This document shows positions 20,570 through 31,393 of a stretch of 64,000 nucleotides of DNA, in pieces. Source of the DNA: Cryoendolithus antarcticus (lineage: Eukaryota; Ascomycota; Dothideomycetes; Cladosporiales; Cladosporiaceae); the NCBI GenBank assembly GCA_002077065.1, contig NAJO01000001.1, positions 1,364,001-1,428,000 on the forward strand, given 5' to 3'. The notes beneath the pieces were generated by a model, which worked only from the letters and a program-made list of their open reading frames with translations, was not told where the DNA came from and searched no databases. The position numbers and the translations under genes are program-made. Position 1 is the stretch's first letter; every line of letters starts with the position of its first letter.

Positions 20570-21811
20570 ATGTCTCGCATGTCGGTGCGGACGTTTCTAG
20601 TCCATGCAAAGAAGCGACTGAACCAACTTCACTCGATCAATGGAACCACCTCATTCGTCGTCGGCAATGAATCTGCAGACCTTGACTCCATCTCAAGTTC
20701 GATCGTCTACGCATACATCCAGTCCAGCACAGTAGAAGCCCGTAAATCAAACAGCTTCACCATACCAGTCACAAACATCCCAGCAGCAGATCTCAGTCTC
20801 CGCCCAGAACTCACAGCGCTACTTCGCCACGCCTACATCCAACCAGAGGAGCTCATAACCCTGAACGACATCTCCCGTGTCTCTCCCTCGCCAGAAACGA
20901 CGTCTTGGTTTCTAGTCGACCACAATGCCTTGACTGGAGTACTTGCGCAATCATTCGCTCCGCAAGTGAATGCAGTGATCGATCACCACGATGACGAGAA
21001 CGTTGTGGCGAAGATTGCCCAGCCTCGCATTCTTGCCAGCTCTGGTAGCTGCGCAAGTCTGGTCGTGAATCATCTCAGACCGACCTGGGACATAATATCT
21101 TCGTCTAGCTCGAATGTCGGCGCCGCTCTCGGCCAGACGTCCTACCACATTACCGATGACTTCGCGTTCACGTCAACCTGGGATGCTCAAGTCGCGTATC
21201 TAGCCCTGGGAGCCATCTTGATTGATACGCAGAATTTGACGTCCGAGGACAAAGTCACCGAGCATGATAGGCAAGCGGTCAAGTATCTCGAAGCGCGTAT
21301 CAATGCCTCGCCGAGATTGGGCAAGGGTCACGACCGTGATCGTCTCTTTCGGGAGCTCACTGAGGCGAAGACAAATTTGGACGACCTAAATGTGCGAGAT
21401 TGCCTGCGCAAAGACTACAAAGAGTGGACCGAAGGGGACCTCAAACTAGGTATCAGCTCGATCGTAAAGTCTGTCGACTGGCTAGAGAAACGGGAGGGTG
21501 ATTTAGCCGGTGCGATGAAGGAATGGTCCCTGGAAAGAGGCGTCGGTGTGCTAGCAGTGATGACGGCCTTTACTGACAAGGAGGGAGAGTTTGCGAGGGA
21601 GCTTGTGTTGATGGCTGTCGAGGATGCCAAGGCAGCGGATGCTGCGAAGCGCTTTGTGGAGCAGTCGAGTGAGGAGCTGCGGCTGAAGGAGTCTGAGGTT
21701 GAGGTGAAGAGTGGAGGTCATGTTCCGTATCTTCGACAGTGGACCCAGGGGGATGGAACATCGAGTCGAAAGCAAGTCGGACCACTGCTGCGAGAAGCTA
21801 TGCGAGGCTGA
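20570..21811 (+). CDS. PPX1: PPX1-type exopolyphosphatase (DHH/DHHA2 family)
   Basis: Intronless, 413 residues. The DHH-family metal-binding motifs are present in order: GNESADLDSISSS near residue 30, WFLVDHNAL near 105, and VIDHHDDE near 130. A fourth aspartate lies in LGAILIDTQNLT near 225. The C-terminal half (LGISSIVKSVDWL, GVLAVMTAFTD) fits the DHHA2 substrate-clamp domain. PPX1 removes terminal phosphates from inorganic polyphosphate; relatives include inorganic pyrophosphatases, but the length and the LDSISSSIVYAY form favour PPX1/Prune. The upstream neighbour SGT1 is divergent, with 236 bases between starts. Confidence 0.88.
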   Translation: MSRMSVRTFLVHAKKRLNQLHSINGTTSFVVGNESADLDSISSSIVYAYIQSSTVEARKSNSFTIPVTNIPAADLSLRPELTALLRHAYIQPEELITLNDISRVSPSPETTSWFLVDHNALTGVLAQSFAPQVNAVIDHHDDENVVAKIAQPRILASSGSCASLVVNHLRPTWDIISSSSSNVGAALGQTSYHITDDFAFTSTWDAQVAYLALGAILIDTQNLTSEDKVTEHDRQAVKYLEARINASPRLGKGHDRDRLFRELTEAKTNLDDLNVRDCLRKDYKEWTEGDLKLGISSIVKSVDWLEKREGDLAGAMKEWSLERGVGVLAVMTAFTDKEGEFARELVLMAVEDAKAADAAKRFVEQSSEELRLKESEVEVKSGGHVPYLRQWTQGDGTSSRKQVGPLLREAMRG

Positions 21812-22419
21812 AGCATAGCCATCGAAGGACATCGCCGCTCGTGCAAACGCTGCAGCTTCGTGAGGGCGAATGAAGTCGCTTGATAGGGAAGGCAGACGAA
21901 CAACAGCAGAGCTACCGTCTCACGACAAACATTCCGGTGATCTAAATGAGAGGTGAGGCTCCTGAGCATCGTCCGTTACATCTCTATCAATGACTGACCG
22001 CCCTCCAGCACCTCATAGTCTACACCCAGAATCATATATGAATGCCATTCCCTCAACCTCCATCCCAGAAATGAAAGCACCAACAAACACATCAGCACCA
22101 AGGCCGTAAGCGCTATGCAGCCCCCTTCCCTCCCATCCTCCACTCCCACCTCAGTCCATCCGACGCCTCGCTAAACCCTCAACGATGCACGTCCGGAAAA
22201 CTCTTTTCCATTCCGTCCCCAGCGCCACGCTAAGCAACATCCCCGTACGTTCCAATAGTCCCCCATATGTCGAGTCAGAAGTAATTGTACACACCCTCTT
22301 TAGTCCCTCGCATTCAATACCGCCTCGCTGTAGATACCCGGCCGCAACATATCGATTTTCCGCGGCGCCGGCGATACAGGCACAGGCGCTGTAGTGCGTG
22401 GGCTCATAGCCTCTGCATC
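21812..22419. other. Convergent intergenic region, no gene seen
   Basis: About 600 bases between the 3' ends of the exopolyphosphatase (plus) and the NRP1-like gene (minus). Only short open frames; it may include an extra last exon of the NRP1-like gene (see that entry). Confidence 0.4.
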
Positions 22420-24884
22420 CTACTGCGGAGACTTACTCGCGCCGGGCCCACCTTGACCACCACCGTTCCTGCGACTATCGTCGATGCCGAGATTGCCCAT
22501 GCCGGAGCTAAGGAAGCTGAAAGGATCGGCGCCGGCGCTGTCATTGTTTGCATAGTTGTTAGCATTGCCGTAGCCGCCATTGCTATAGCCCGGAGCGCCA
22601 CCAGCGGCGGAAGAAGTGCCCTGGTTGAAAGCCTGCTCGGCGCGGGAGTCGAAGCCGCCTTGCTGAGGCATGTTGCCGTTGCCGGACATCTGCGAGTAGC
22701 CACCGCCGGGCATGTACGGGCTTGGAGCGCCGAGGCCGGAGGGCAGAGCGTAGGTCGACGGAGGACCGTAGGACTGCTGCTGCTGGCCTCCGTAGCCCCC
22801 TGGCGGACCACCGCCCATGTGACTTCCACCACCGTATCCACTGCCCTCCTGGCTCATGCCGCCGTAGGACTGCCCGCCCATGGAGCTACCCATGGACATG
22901 TTGGGAGGCGGACCGTGGCTGTAGTTGTTGCCTGGGAAGTTGGTCATGCCACCCTCTGCCACGATAGCGGCGTTGCTCCGAGATGCTCCACAGCGGAGGC
23001 AGCTGGTGTTCTTGGCGAAGTTGTGATACTTGCAGCTTTCGTTTCCGCACTGCCAATCGCCTGCGCGGAAGGGCACAGCGCCACCACGTCCGCCACCGCC
23101 GCCACCCATGTGACCTCCGCCATACCCACCGCCGTGCATGTGGCCGCCACCGCTACCGCCCATCATGCCTGGGTGTCCATATCCTTGACCGCCTCCGCCG
23201 TATGCGTTGGGTGGCATGCCGTAGCTCTGACCATATGGGTCGCCGCCTGGACCAGCACCCATCGCTGGGAAAGAGCATCTGAAGCATGCCGTACGACGCT
23301 GGAAGTTGCTAAAACCACAACTTGGGCAGGTCCAGTCACCCGGACGAGGGCGGTTCTTCGATGGTGGGAATGGTGTCAAGAGGGGTGGTCCGCCAGGTGG
23401 CTGCGAATGCGCAGCGCGGTCGAGTACGCGAGACGATGATGGCGAAACCTCAATGGCTCTATCATTGAGTGCACGTCCGTTCATGCTGAGCGACTCGGCG
23501 GCCTGGAAATGGATGATGTCAGCTGTTGTCGCGTATGAAGTGTGAAAGAGATGTAGGCAAGTGAAAAAGAAATCAAGCGCGTGCCGCGTCGCGGCGCACG
23601 CAACACTCTAGTACAATGCATAGGCAACCTGCGCAACATCAAGTCCTGATGGAGCGATGTTGCACACTGGGTAAAGTGTGACGTAAGTAATCCTCAGCGA
23701 TTGCCTTCAGACCACGCACAACGACGGTGAGGAAACGTGCAGCGGGTTGCCTGATTGCAGACTCGCAGGAGCTAACGCAACGAACGAAATGATAAGACTC
23801 ACATCTTCATGGCTCCCGAACACAACGAACCCACTCCCACTCGGCTTGCCACCCTCAGGAGTCCGCAGCGTCCAGAACGCAATAGGTCGAGCATTGTACT
23901 GCGTGAACCAGCTCTCAAGCTCGCTCTGTGTAGTATCATGCGGCAGCCCACTCAGATGCAACACTTTCGATCGCTCTCCAAGGAAGGCGCGCACATCGCT
24001 CCTAGCATCAAGCGGACTGGTGAGAACATCTGGGTCACCAGCTGGGTTCGAAGGCGATGGTCGAGACTTCTGCACCAGCGAGCGCAGGCAGCGAGCGAGG
24101 GTCATAGCCTCCTCGATGGCGCGGCGTGGCGAAGAAGGCGCGAGCGCTTGCAGATGGAAGGGAAGACCACCGGTGACTTTACCAGATGAGCGCACTTCCT
24201 CGACTTCGAGTCCGGCGCAGATTGAGGACAAGCTGGAGGAGCTGAACGCCAGAGTCTCAGGATGGTGGGATTGGTAAGTCTGGTACTCGCCGCGTAGACC
24301 AAAGAGGACAGGATGCTGCAGGTAAGCTGGGAGGACGACGTTCTTGTCACGAGCCTCGCGAGGCATTTGCACACGGAGATCCCATGGTGTCAGAGTAACG
24401 AAAGCAAACTTCGGTGCGGCTCCATTGGCATTCTTCTCGAGCAGGTGCTCGTTGGCGAAGGCATCGAAAGCGTTGATCGCATCGCGGAAGCCACCTGCAT
24501 TCTTGACGTGTTCCCAGGTCAAGGTCGTGAGGGACGTGCAAAGCGGGGTGATTGGAGTGTTGGTGGGGCGGACCAGTACAGATTGATGGTGGAGCTGTTG
24601 CCTGTGTCAGCACCGTCTTCGCCACAACGCAGTGGCACCCGTATACATACCTCCGCCAAGTTCGGGTCTCTCGCATCGACCACGACCCATCCAATCTCGA
24701 TCACCTCAGCGCTGTCCTTCGTGACATACACTCCATGCTCGTCGCAGGTAGTCGCAATATGAATGACGCAGTACTTGTCGAACTGACCAGATGTCACACT
24801 TGATCGTGGTTCGCTCGAAGGCGTCGGGTATGCGTTGCTTCCAGTAGCGCCGCCATAGGGCTGCGATTGAGTCGGTGTAGCCAT
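22420..24884 (-). CDS. NRP1-like RNA-binding protein: exonuclease-like fold, RRM, two RanBP2 zinc fingers
   Basis: Exons are 24884-24651, 24594-23803 and 23502-22420 (702 residues); introns are 56 and 300 bases. Residues 35-240 resemble DEDD exonucleases (EIGWVVVDAR, VRPTNTPITPLCTSLTTLTW), but motif I reads CVIHIATTC where D-x-E is expected, so it is probably catalytically dead. Residues about 280-365 form an RRM (KVLHLSGLPHDTTQSELESW, SGSGFVVFGSHEDV-AAESLS). Two RanBP2-type zinc fingers follow, with WTCPSCGFSNFQRRTACFRC and WQCGNESCKYHNFAKNTSCL then RC. The rest is a Gly/Tyr/Gln-rich low-complexity tail. Yeast NRP1 shares the RRM/zinc-finger plan and goes to stress granules (family knowledge). 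A strong GTAAGT at the stop (about 22436) leaves open a short extra exon. Confidence 0.85.
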
Positions 24885-26097
24885 GTCTGCCGTAACTGGT
24901 TCCTACAGACAATATCCTTTACAAATCCCAGCTCCAAACGCCTATCCGATGCGAGTCACACAGTCTCGACAGCTCTTTCTTCTCAAGTGTAGGGAGACCT
25001 TCGAGAGAAATATGGGACCCTGCGGCGAATCGGGAAAGGTATTTCGAGCGACTGTAGCTAAGCGTAGGGCCACGTTAGTGGGGGATCTTCTACAGGTAGG
25101 ATCGGCAAACGACAGCGCAGCGCAGGCAAACAGGTGGCAAGCATACAGTGGCAGTGGCAGTGTCCTCGACGACAGGTGGATGGTGGACAGGATACGGGTG
25201 TTCAGGAGGGCAACACCAGTTTGATGAAGTGAGCAGTAAAGTGGATAGGCGAGGGTTTCATATCCTGGTTCGTGCGCTAAGGATGTATTAGCGTGCTCGC
25301 CTCGCAAATGGTCTGTCTTTGCCGTGGTCAAGACGAGACTGCATCGGAGAGGTAGCAGTTCATGCGGGCAATGAGTCTTGACTGCTGCTGTGAGAAGCAA
25401 TCGCAATAAGTTCATTACCATCGCCGTTGACTACTACAGTGCGGTCTTCACAGTTTGCGCCACTGTTAAACTTCCCGACTTGGCTTCGAGCGGGCCAACG
25501 CTTCCCGGCCGTTTTGGACATCTGCCATCACGTTAATGCCTCGTGATAAGCACTTCTAGACCATCGTGTTCGCTGCCCTTCCGTCACCCTGGAGCATCTG
25601 CACTCGCTTCTCGCGACGATTGGAGCTGGTCTCCATGGTATTTCGCAGGACATGGGAGCACAGCACGAGAAGGCCACGCCCGGCGCGAGCACATGTTCTC
25701 CCGAATGCATGGCAGCCGTCGGTCGCACACATGTAGCCGAAGCGGTGGGTGTCACCAAGATGGTTGGGTCATGAGTTTGCGGCCTATTTGGGATCGAGCG
25801 TGCTACGTGTCGCACCCGTCGGGAACCTCAAGCGACGTTGATCCACGCCCGATGCACGCCTTCGAAGCTTCTGCAGCAAGTGTGCCAGACTACTAACTAA
25901 TAAGAAGACTTCCCGCTTCTGAACCGCAAGCATGACCATTTCGACAGCCCCGTAGGATGTGAACGTGTCAGCTTGATAGCGTGAGAGTCATAGATGTATC
26001 TGTCGCATCATACGGAATCATCAAGAATCCCGAACAGTCGTTCGCCGCGTCAAGCAAGTCCCATCCAACAGATACTCATCCCAACTATCCTCACCCT
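24885..26097. other. 1.2-kb intergenic region, no gene supported
   Basis: Holds the NRP1-like promoter and the downstream end of the aminotransferase gene (both minus strand). Several open frames of 80-160 codons occur, but they overlap on both strands, lack domain-like sequence and show no splice support. Confidence 0.4.
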
Positions 26098-28139
26098 CTA
26101 ACAAAACCCGACAAGCCTGCCCAACCCTCCCTCCTCAATCCTCTCCGCAACAGCAATCCCATCCTCCTCAAGCAACTTCTCAATCTCCTCCACCTTCTTA
26201 ACCCGAAAGAACCCCTGCACGCCCTCCGCCAGCCTGTGACTCGTAGGCGCCAGATCGCCCTCATTAATAGCCGCGAAGCAAAGGCGGAAGTACTTCCACC
26301 CATCACTCGCAGCAATCTCGGCAGTCGGACTGAAAATCGTGCCCGGCGACACGAGGACGAGGTAAGGTTTCTGTGTCCAGAAGATCCACATTGCGCGGCT
26401 GAGCCGGGCGAGACCGCCGGGTTGCGCGGCGTAAGTCTTGTATAGCGGGTGGGCTGGGAAGTTGATGTTGAGCCAGATGAACATGCCTCCGACGGGGAAG
26501 ATGAAGTCGTAAACTGCTGTCTTGGTCACGACGCTCCATTCATCGGCCTCCACTTCATCGGTGGCGATGGAGTTACGCCGGCCGGTCTTGAGGAGGTACT
26601 TGTTGTCATCTAGAATGGAGCACATAGTCTGCATCCGCCTTTCGTAGTTGCCTCGCAGACCCTCAAGCCAGCGGACCCAGCCGGGCATCTTCCAGCCTGC
26701 TCCATTTGGCAGTGCTGAAGAGCCTTTCTTCGCAGTCTCAATGCCGCTGTGATCTGGTCCGAGTAGAGTCTCGGCTATAATACTCTGCACGAAGCCTGAA
26801 GGTTGCTGAATGGAGGTCTCAGTGATGCGCAGAATCCGCTCAACGATGTCTGGTTGAGCGGAGATCCAGCCGAGACGGCAGCCTGGCGCAGCGGTCTTGG
26901 AGAAGGTGTCCAGGCGGATCACGCGGCCATCGGTGTCGATGGAGATAAAGCTGGGAACGAGAGAGTCGAGGAAGGGGAAGCCGGAGGATTTCCAGCTAGA
27001 AGGGCGGACTTCGCCGGTGGTGAGCAGAGTGGTGTTAACATCTGCAGGAGGGGTGATGGATGCCTTAGGGGACGCAGAATTGCGGCTCAGAGGGCCGACT
27101 CTGTCGGCATTGAGGGCGGTGGAGGAGGGGAACTGGAGATACCAGTACGGATCATCTTCGACGATGATGACATCGTACTTGGAGCAGAGGGCGTAGATCT
27201 CGCGGCGGCGTGCCAAAGAGAGCACACCAGACGTTGGGTTCTGTCCCATTCTAGACGATGTCAGCATACTGCTCCCAGGTCAGATGTGACTTCCGACACT
27301 CACGTCACAGTATACATCAGATGCGGCCTCCTTCCCGTCTTGAAGTCCCAATTCTCAAGCACGTCTTTCAGCCCTCCCTTGCCTGTAGCCAACATCCCCT
27401 CGTCATCCATCTTCACCGGTGCGACATTCATGCCCCTCGGCTTTGCAGCCTGCACGGCATTCATATACGCAAACTCCTCGCATAGTAACCCTTCGCGGTC
27501 TCTGACCCAGTCCTTCTCCTCGCTCCACTCGTTCGTGAACGCCGTGAGGACTTTGCTGAAACCATCCGTGTTGCCGCATGTGAGGATCACTTCTGGCCCG
27601 CCTTTGTACGGGCAGTTGGGGTGCAGGTGGTCCTGCGTGAATTGGCGGATGAAGTAGTACAACGGCGGGTAGCCCTGGGCTGTGCCGTACTGGAGAGCGG
27701 AAGAAAGATCAATCTTGCGGATCGGATTGGGCTGGTGGGAGGTGTGTGGAACTGCGATCTGCGATTGGGGTTGATTGAGCGGGCTGCTCGTTGACTTGGC
27801 CTTGCTATTCTTGCCCTCGAGGGACAGGGAAGCAACGAGCTCATGCGCTGGCGGCGGATCAATTGGCTCGTTCGGCGTTGGCTTCCAGCGCTCAGGTTGG
27901 GCGACTTTGGCCTCCAGAGTGTCGAAGGGAAAGTAGAAATTGTTTGGCAGGCCGCCGGCGAGCTGGCCAATGCCTGGGATGGCGAAGTACTTGTAGAACG
28001 CCTTCATCGAGCTGGCCGCGCGTGACTTTGTAGCCCGACTGAGATGGTGGCTAAGATCCTTTGGCGGCGGTCTGCTGTCGACGGCGCCATCGTTGCTACC
28101 CGTAGATCGAGGCATGGCTGGCAAGGATGTTGTGGCCAT
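26098..28139 (-). CDS. Aromatic/aminoadipate-type class I PLP aminotransferase
   Basis: Two exons, 28139-27304 and 27250-26098, encode 662 residues. The 53-base intron (GTGAGT...CGTCTAG) joins LMYTV-TMGQNPTSGVLS in phase, a highly conserved family block. Other landmarks are PGIGQLAGGLPNNFYFP near residue 55, LQYGTAQGYPPL, ILTCGNTDGFSKVL (PLP-phosphate region), VIIVEDDPYWYLQF (the Asp/Tyr binding the cofactor), and IRLDTFSKTAAPGCRLGW, whose Lys forms the Schiff base. FPVGGMFIWLN is the substrate-binding area. The layout matches fungal ARO8/ARO9 and 2-aminoadipate aminotransferases, which act on aromatic amino acids or lysine intermediates. It is longer than the usual 500-580 because of polar inserts. 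The exact substrate is open. Confidence 0.9.
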
Positions 28140-28845
28140 GATTGATGGTATTGATGGTGAGATGAGAGACGATTGAAGAAAGCGACGGACCTACCTAGGC
28201 TGACAGAATAGCATTCACGGCATCGGGGTTGCAATTGTATAGCTGTATGGTGTTATCGGAGTTGATAGCGACCTGACTAATGCGGACGTTCGATGATGCC
28301 CTGCACTAGCTCTGGCCCGCGTGTAGTCCCGCGTGTAGTCGCGCGCCCTATGCCGCTTCGTGGTGGATTGTGGAGAGATTAGATCTGGGTCAAGTGGTAA
28401 CGTAGTCGCTGAAGAATAGCATTTGCAGGTCGATGGACGGCTGGCTCGATGGAGCCCTCGGTTGGCTAGGAAGGAACGAGGGAGGTACCACCTAGACTGT
28501 ACCCCCAAACGACACAAGTCGGCTCAATGAGTCTTGGAAGAAGTCTGTACTTCCTCGTCGACTCCATCGCGTCAGGTCGGAGGTCAGACTATCGGACACG
28601 TCTCTTCCAGAGGATCGGCACGTTCGCACAGCGCGCCCAGCTGTTTGCTAACGAAGTGAGGTCTGCCAATGCAAACAAACCGATAACATCCGCGGCCGTA
28701 CGATCCTGGCATCAATTGTTGAGCGCAAGTGTACAGTCTCCCTCTCTTCTGTCCTTCCTCTTACTCACACTCCTACGAAGCAATGATATCGAGATGCATT
28801 TACGCATACCTAGCTTGACCGGGAGCTCACTACAGGGTCGGAAGG
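28140..28845. promoter_or_regulatory. Divergent upstream region of aminotransferase and LCCL gene
   Basis: About 700 bases between starts at 28139 (minus) and 28846 (plus). No convincing gene inside. Contains the direct repeat CGCGTGTAGT twice near 28318-28340. Confidence 0.45.
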
Positions 28846-30870
28846 ATGGGCCCGCAGGACGAGGAGTCAGTACAGGGCATGCCTTCAACCCAAGCCATTC
28901 GACCATATCATGACGACTCCGACGAGAGCGACAGTTTTGGTCCCGACGCGCCACTCAATTCCTCCCGACCATCGACCGAGCTGGACTACAATAGGACAGT
29001 CAATCCGACATGGCCGGAGAAGATAGCAGGGCGCATACCACCTAGCATAAGACGGGGTTGGAGAGCGACAGTCACTTGGGTCAAGGGACCGAAATCACCT
29101 CGGATCTTCAGCATCACGCCATTCTTACCAAAGGTCCAACATGCACCTATTGCCCTGCTGGACCGCTATGCGCCGAAGAGGATACACCGCTTTGGGCTAT
29201 TGCTACTATTCTACTTCACCTGGCTACTGACCTTCAGCCTCGTCCTCTACCGCAACAGTCAGTCCAGCGACATCCCAGGCTATGGCACCCCAGTCCGCCT
29301 CACCTGTACTTCGAGATACTGGTCAGACGCAAACGGCTGTGGAATTGATGGAAACCGCTGCCGACCTTTCTCGAATGCTACATTGGCCTTCAGATGTCCA
29401 GCCGACTGCCACAAGATCATATTACTGAATCCTCACGCTGTCGGAGACCAGGAGGTAGTCTACAAACCCCTCGTTATAGGTGGGCCGTTGGACTACAACG
29501 TTTCCCTCTCCTTGGGGCTCCACGACAATGCAGTCTATCGCAGCGACAGCTTCATCTGCGCATCTGCCGTTCACGCAGGGTTTCTCCGGGACATCACAGG
29601 CGGCTGTGGCGTACTATCACTCGCAGGCGAGATCCCGTCGTTCCCTGGCGGCAACATGCGCAATGGCATTCCCGCCACCTCATTCCCTTCCTACTTCCCC
29701 CACAGCTTCGGCTTCCTTCAGGACACCACCACGCAGTGTCGCGATCTCCGCTGGCCCGCGCTCATAGTCTCAGTTATCTTCACCTCCCTCCTCTCGCTCT
29801 TCACAACCTCTGCACCAGTGTTCTTCTACTCAATCTCCACAATACTCTACCTGACCACCGCCCTTGCGACGGATCCTCCAGCCCAGACAGACTTCCCCAA
29901 CTTGATCAGCATAGCAGCCGGCCGCTTCCTGCCAGCATCATTTTGCCTAGCAATCACCTACATCTTCACAGCGCGGCGTACGCTCACGAATCTCACCGCG
30001 CAGATCGAAAAGACTGTTCTCTGGCTCGGGCCCGCTTGGGTAGGCGCGCTGAACAACTACACCTTTGACCAAATCCCGATCCAGCGCCTTACGCCTCATG
30101 ATCTGCACGCTCAGCCAGGCGCGATACCAGCTCTGATCATAGTCGTGCTGACAATCTTCGGCATTGCGCTCGGGCAGGCGTGGTCGTTCCGACTCGAAGG
30201 TCGCATGCCGAAGTATCTCCTCATCTACGGGATCTTCGTTGGCATTCTGCTGGTCATGCTCGCGCTCCCTTGGCTGAGCTTGAGGATTCATCATTACATC
30301 CTCGCTCTACTACTATTACCGGGAACAGCGTTCCAGAACCGCCGGAGTCTGGTGTATCAGGGCTTGCTGGTGGGGTTGTTTGTCAACGGCGTGGCGAGAT
30401 GGGGTTTCGATAGTATACTGCAGACGCAGTACGACCTTTCACGAGGTCAGCAGCAAGGGTCGACGCTGCCTGAAGTGAGTGTGCTGGGCACCGGAGCGAC
30501 GAATATTACTTTCGGCTTTGTCGGGCTGCCGATCTGGGATCGACGAGAAGAGCAGTACGATGGTGTTAGCGTGCTGGTCAACGATGTTGAGCGATTCCAA
30601 GGCTATGGGGATGAGTGGAAAGGTGGGTTGGCGGAAGGTGGGAACCTGAGCTGGACTTGGGAGCGACATCATCTCAAGGGCGACCTGAGCGGGGACTTCC
30701 CGGAGTACTTTCGTTTTGCATACATGTCCGGGAGCGAGACTGGGGACTACAGTAAGGCTGGTGTTTGGAAAAGCAATGGAGATTGGCTAGAGCCGAAGGC
30801 TGGGGCGAGTAGCATTGATACGAAAGAGGTTGTGGTAAGAAGTGTGGAGGGGGTTTATGATGGGATATAG
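28846..30870 (+). CDS. LCCL-domain multi-spanning membrane protein
   Basis: Intronless, 674 residues. A polar N-terminus of ~110 residues is followed by the first TM (FGLLLLFYFTWLLTFSLVLY). The LCCL module then covers about 145-270: LTCTSRYWSDANGCGIDGNRC, PFSNATLAFRCPADC, GGPLDYNVSLSLG, SFICASAVHAGFL, GGCGVLSLAG. Its paired cysteines and the DSFICASAVHAG signature are typical. About eight more hydrophobic segments follow (WPALIVSVIFTSLLSLF, ALIIVVLTIFGIALG, YLLIYGIFVGILLVMLAL and others). The C-terminal ~150 residues are soluble. Fungal proteins of this plan are uncharacterised; LCCL domains are extracellular and may bind ligands. The Met at 28846 is the first in frame that leaves a full cytosolic N-terminus. 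Confidence 0.88.
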   Translation: MGPQDEESVQGMPSTQAIRPYHDDSDESDSFGPDAPLNSSRPSTELDYNRTVNPTWPEKIAGRIPPSIRRGWRATVTWVKGPKSPRIFSITPFLPKVQHAPIALLDRYAPKRIHRFGLLLLFYFTWLLTFSLVLYRNSQSSDIPGYGTPVRLTCTSRYWSDANGCGIDGNRCRPFSNATLAFRCPADCHKIILLNPHAVGDQEVVYKPLVIGGPLDYNVSLSLGLHDNAVYRSDSFICASAVHAGFLRDITGGCGVLSLAGEIPSFPGGNMRNGIPATSFPSYFPHSFGFLQDTTTQCRDLRWPALIVSVIFTSLLSLFTTSAPVFFYSISTILYLTTALATDPPAQTDFPNLISIAAGRFLPASFCLAITYIFTARRTLTNLTAQIEKTVLWLGPAWVGALNNYTFDQIPIQRLTPHDLHAQPGAIPALIIVVLTIFGIALGQAWSFRLEGRMPKYLLIYGIFVGILLVMLALPWLSLRIHHYILALLLLPGTAFQNRRSLVYQGLLVGLFVNGVARWGFDSILQTQYDLSRGQQQGSTLPEVSVLGTGATNITFGFVGLPIWDRREEQYDGVSVLVNDVERFQGYGDEWKGGLAEGGNLSWTWERHHLKGDLSGDFPEYFRFAYMSGSETGDYSKAGVWKSNGDWLEPKAGASSIDTKEVVVRSVEGVYDGI

Positions 30871-31393
30871 AAGGATATAGACGAAAATGTGAATTTGACA
30901 TCAATGATAGTGTTACGTATATCTTTGGCTTTGTCATTTCGACATGCCTCATGCTACGATCAGGTGACGTCGCTTGCGGCGCGCATGGCGGCTGCGATCT
31001 TATGTTGAAGCTGCCGAACTCTCATCAGGGCTGACGGCACTCTCTCTGACAGAATACACTCAGATGTACTTTTGCAACGCTGCATATAGCAGTGTTCTCC
31101 GTCACAGTCGTTCTGTGAGCGGTCCGCTGTTTACACATGGTTCCGTGACGTCTTTTCACTATTTCGACATGTCGATCCCGAGCCTGTTGAATCAAGGGCA
31201 TTTAGAGAGTAGCGATAGATGAGACAGGCATGGAATGAAAACCATATCGTTCACGTAGTGGTGGGAGCAGGGTATAACATCTTCTTGCCATTGCAATGCT
31301 CACATCTGCGAAACAGCTACGATATCCAAATTCTGCCCATCATGTCCAAGCCTATCGTACATCCAACTCCGTTCCGCAGTGAGAGGTCCGGTC
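30871..31393. other. Convergent intergenic region, nothing seen
   Basis: About 520 bases between the 3' ends of the LCCL gene and the unknown minus-strand gene. Short frames only. Confidence 0.4.

Noticed and set aside
22285..23439. 384-codon open frame on the plus strand
   Set aside because: Antisense to the Gly-rich tail of the NRP1-like protein; Ala/His/Arg-biased sequence is what such antisense frames produce.
24942..25421. 159-codon minus-strand frame in the intergenic region
   Set aside because: Overlapped by a 113-codon plus-strand frame, no domain, hydrophobic patches scattered, no splice support.
29394..30068. 224-codon plus-strand frame
   Set aside because: Lies within the LCCL gene in another frame; Arg/His/Pro-rich shadow.
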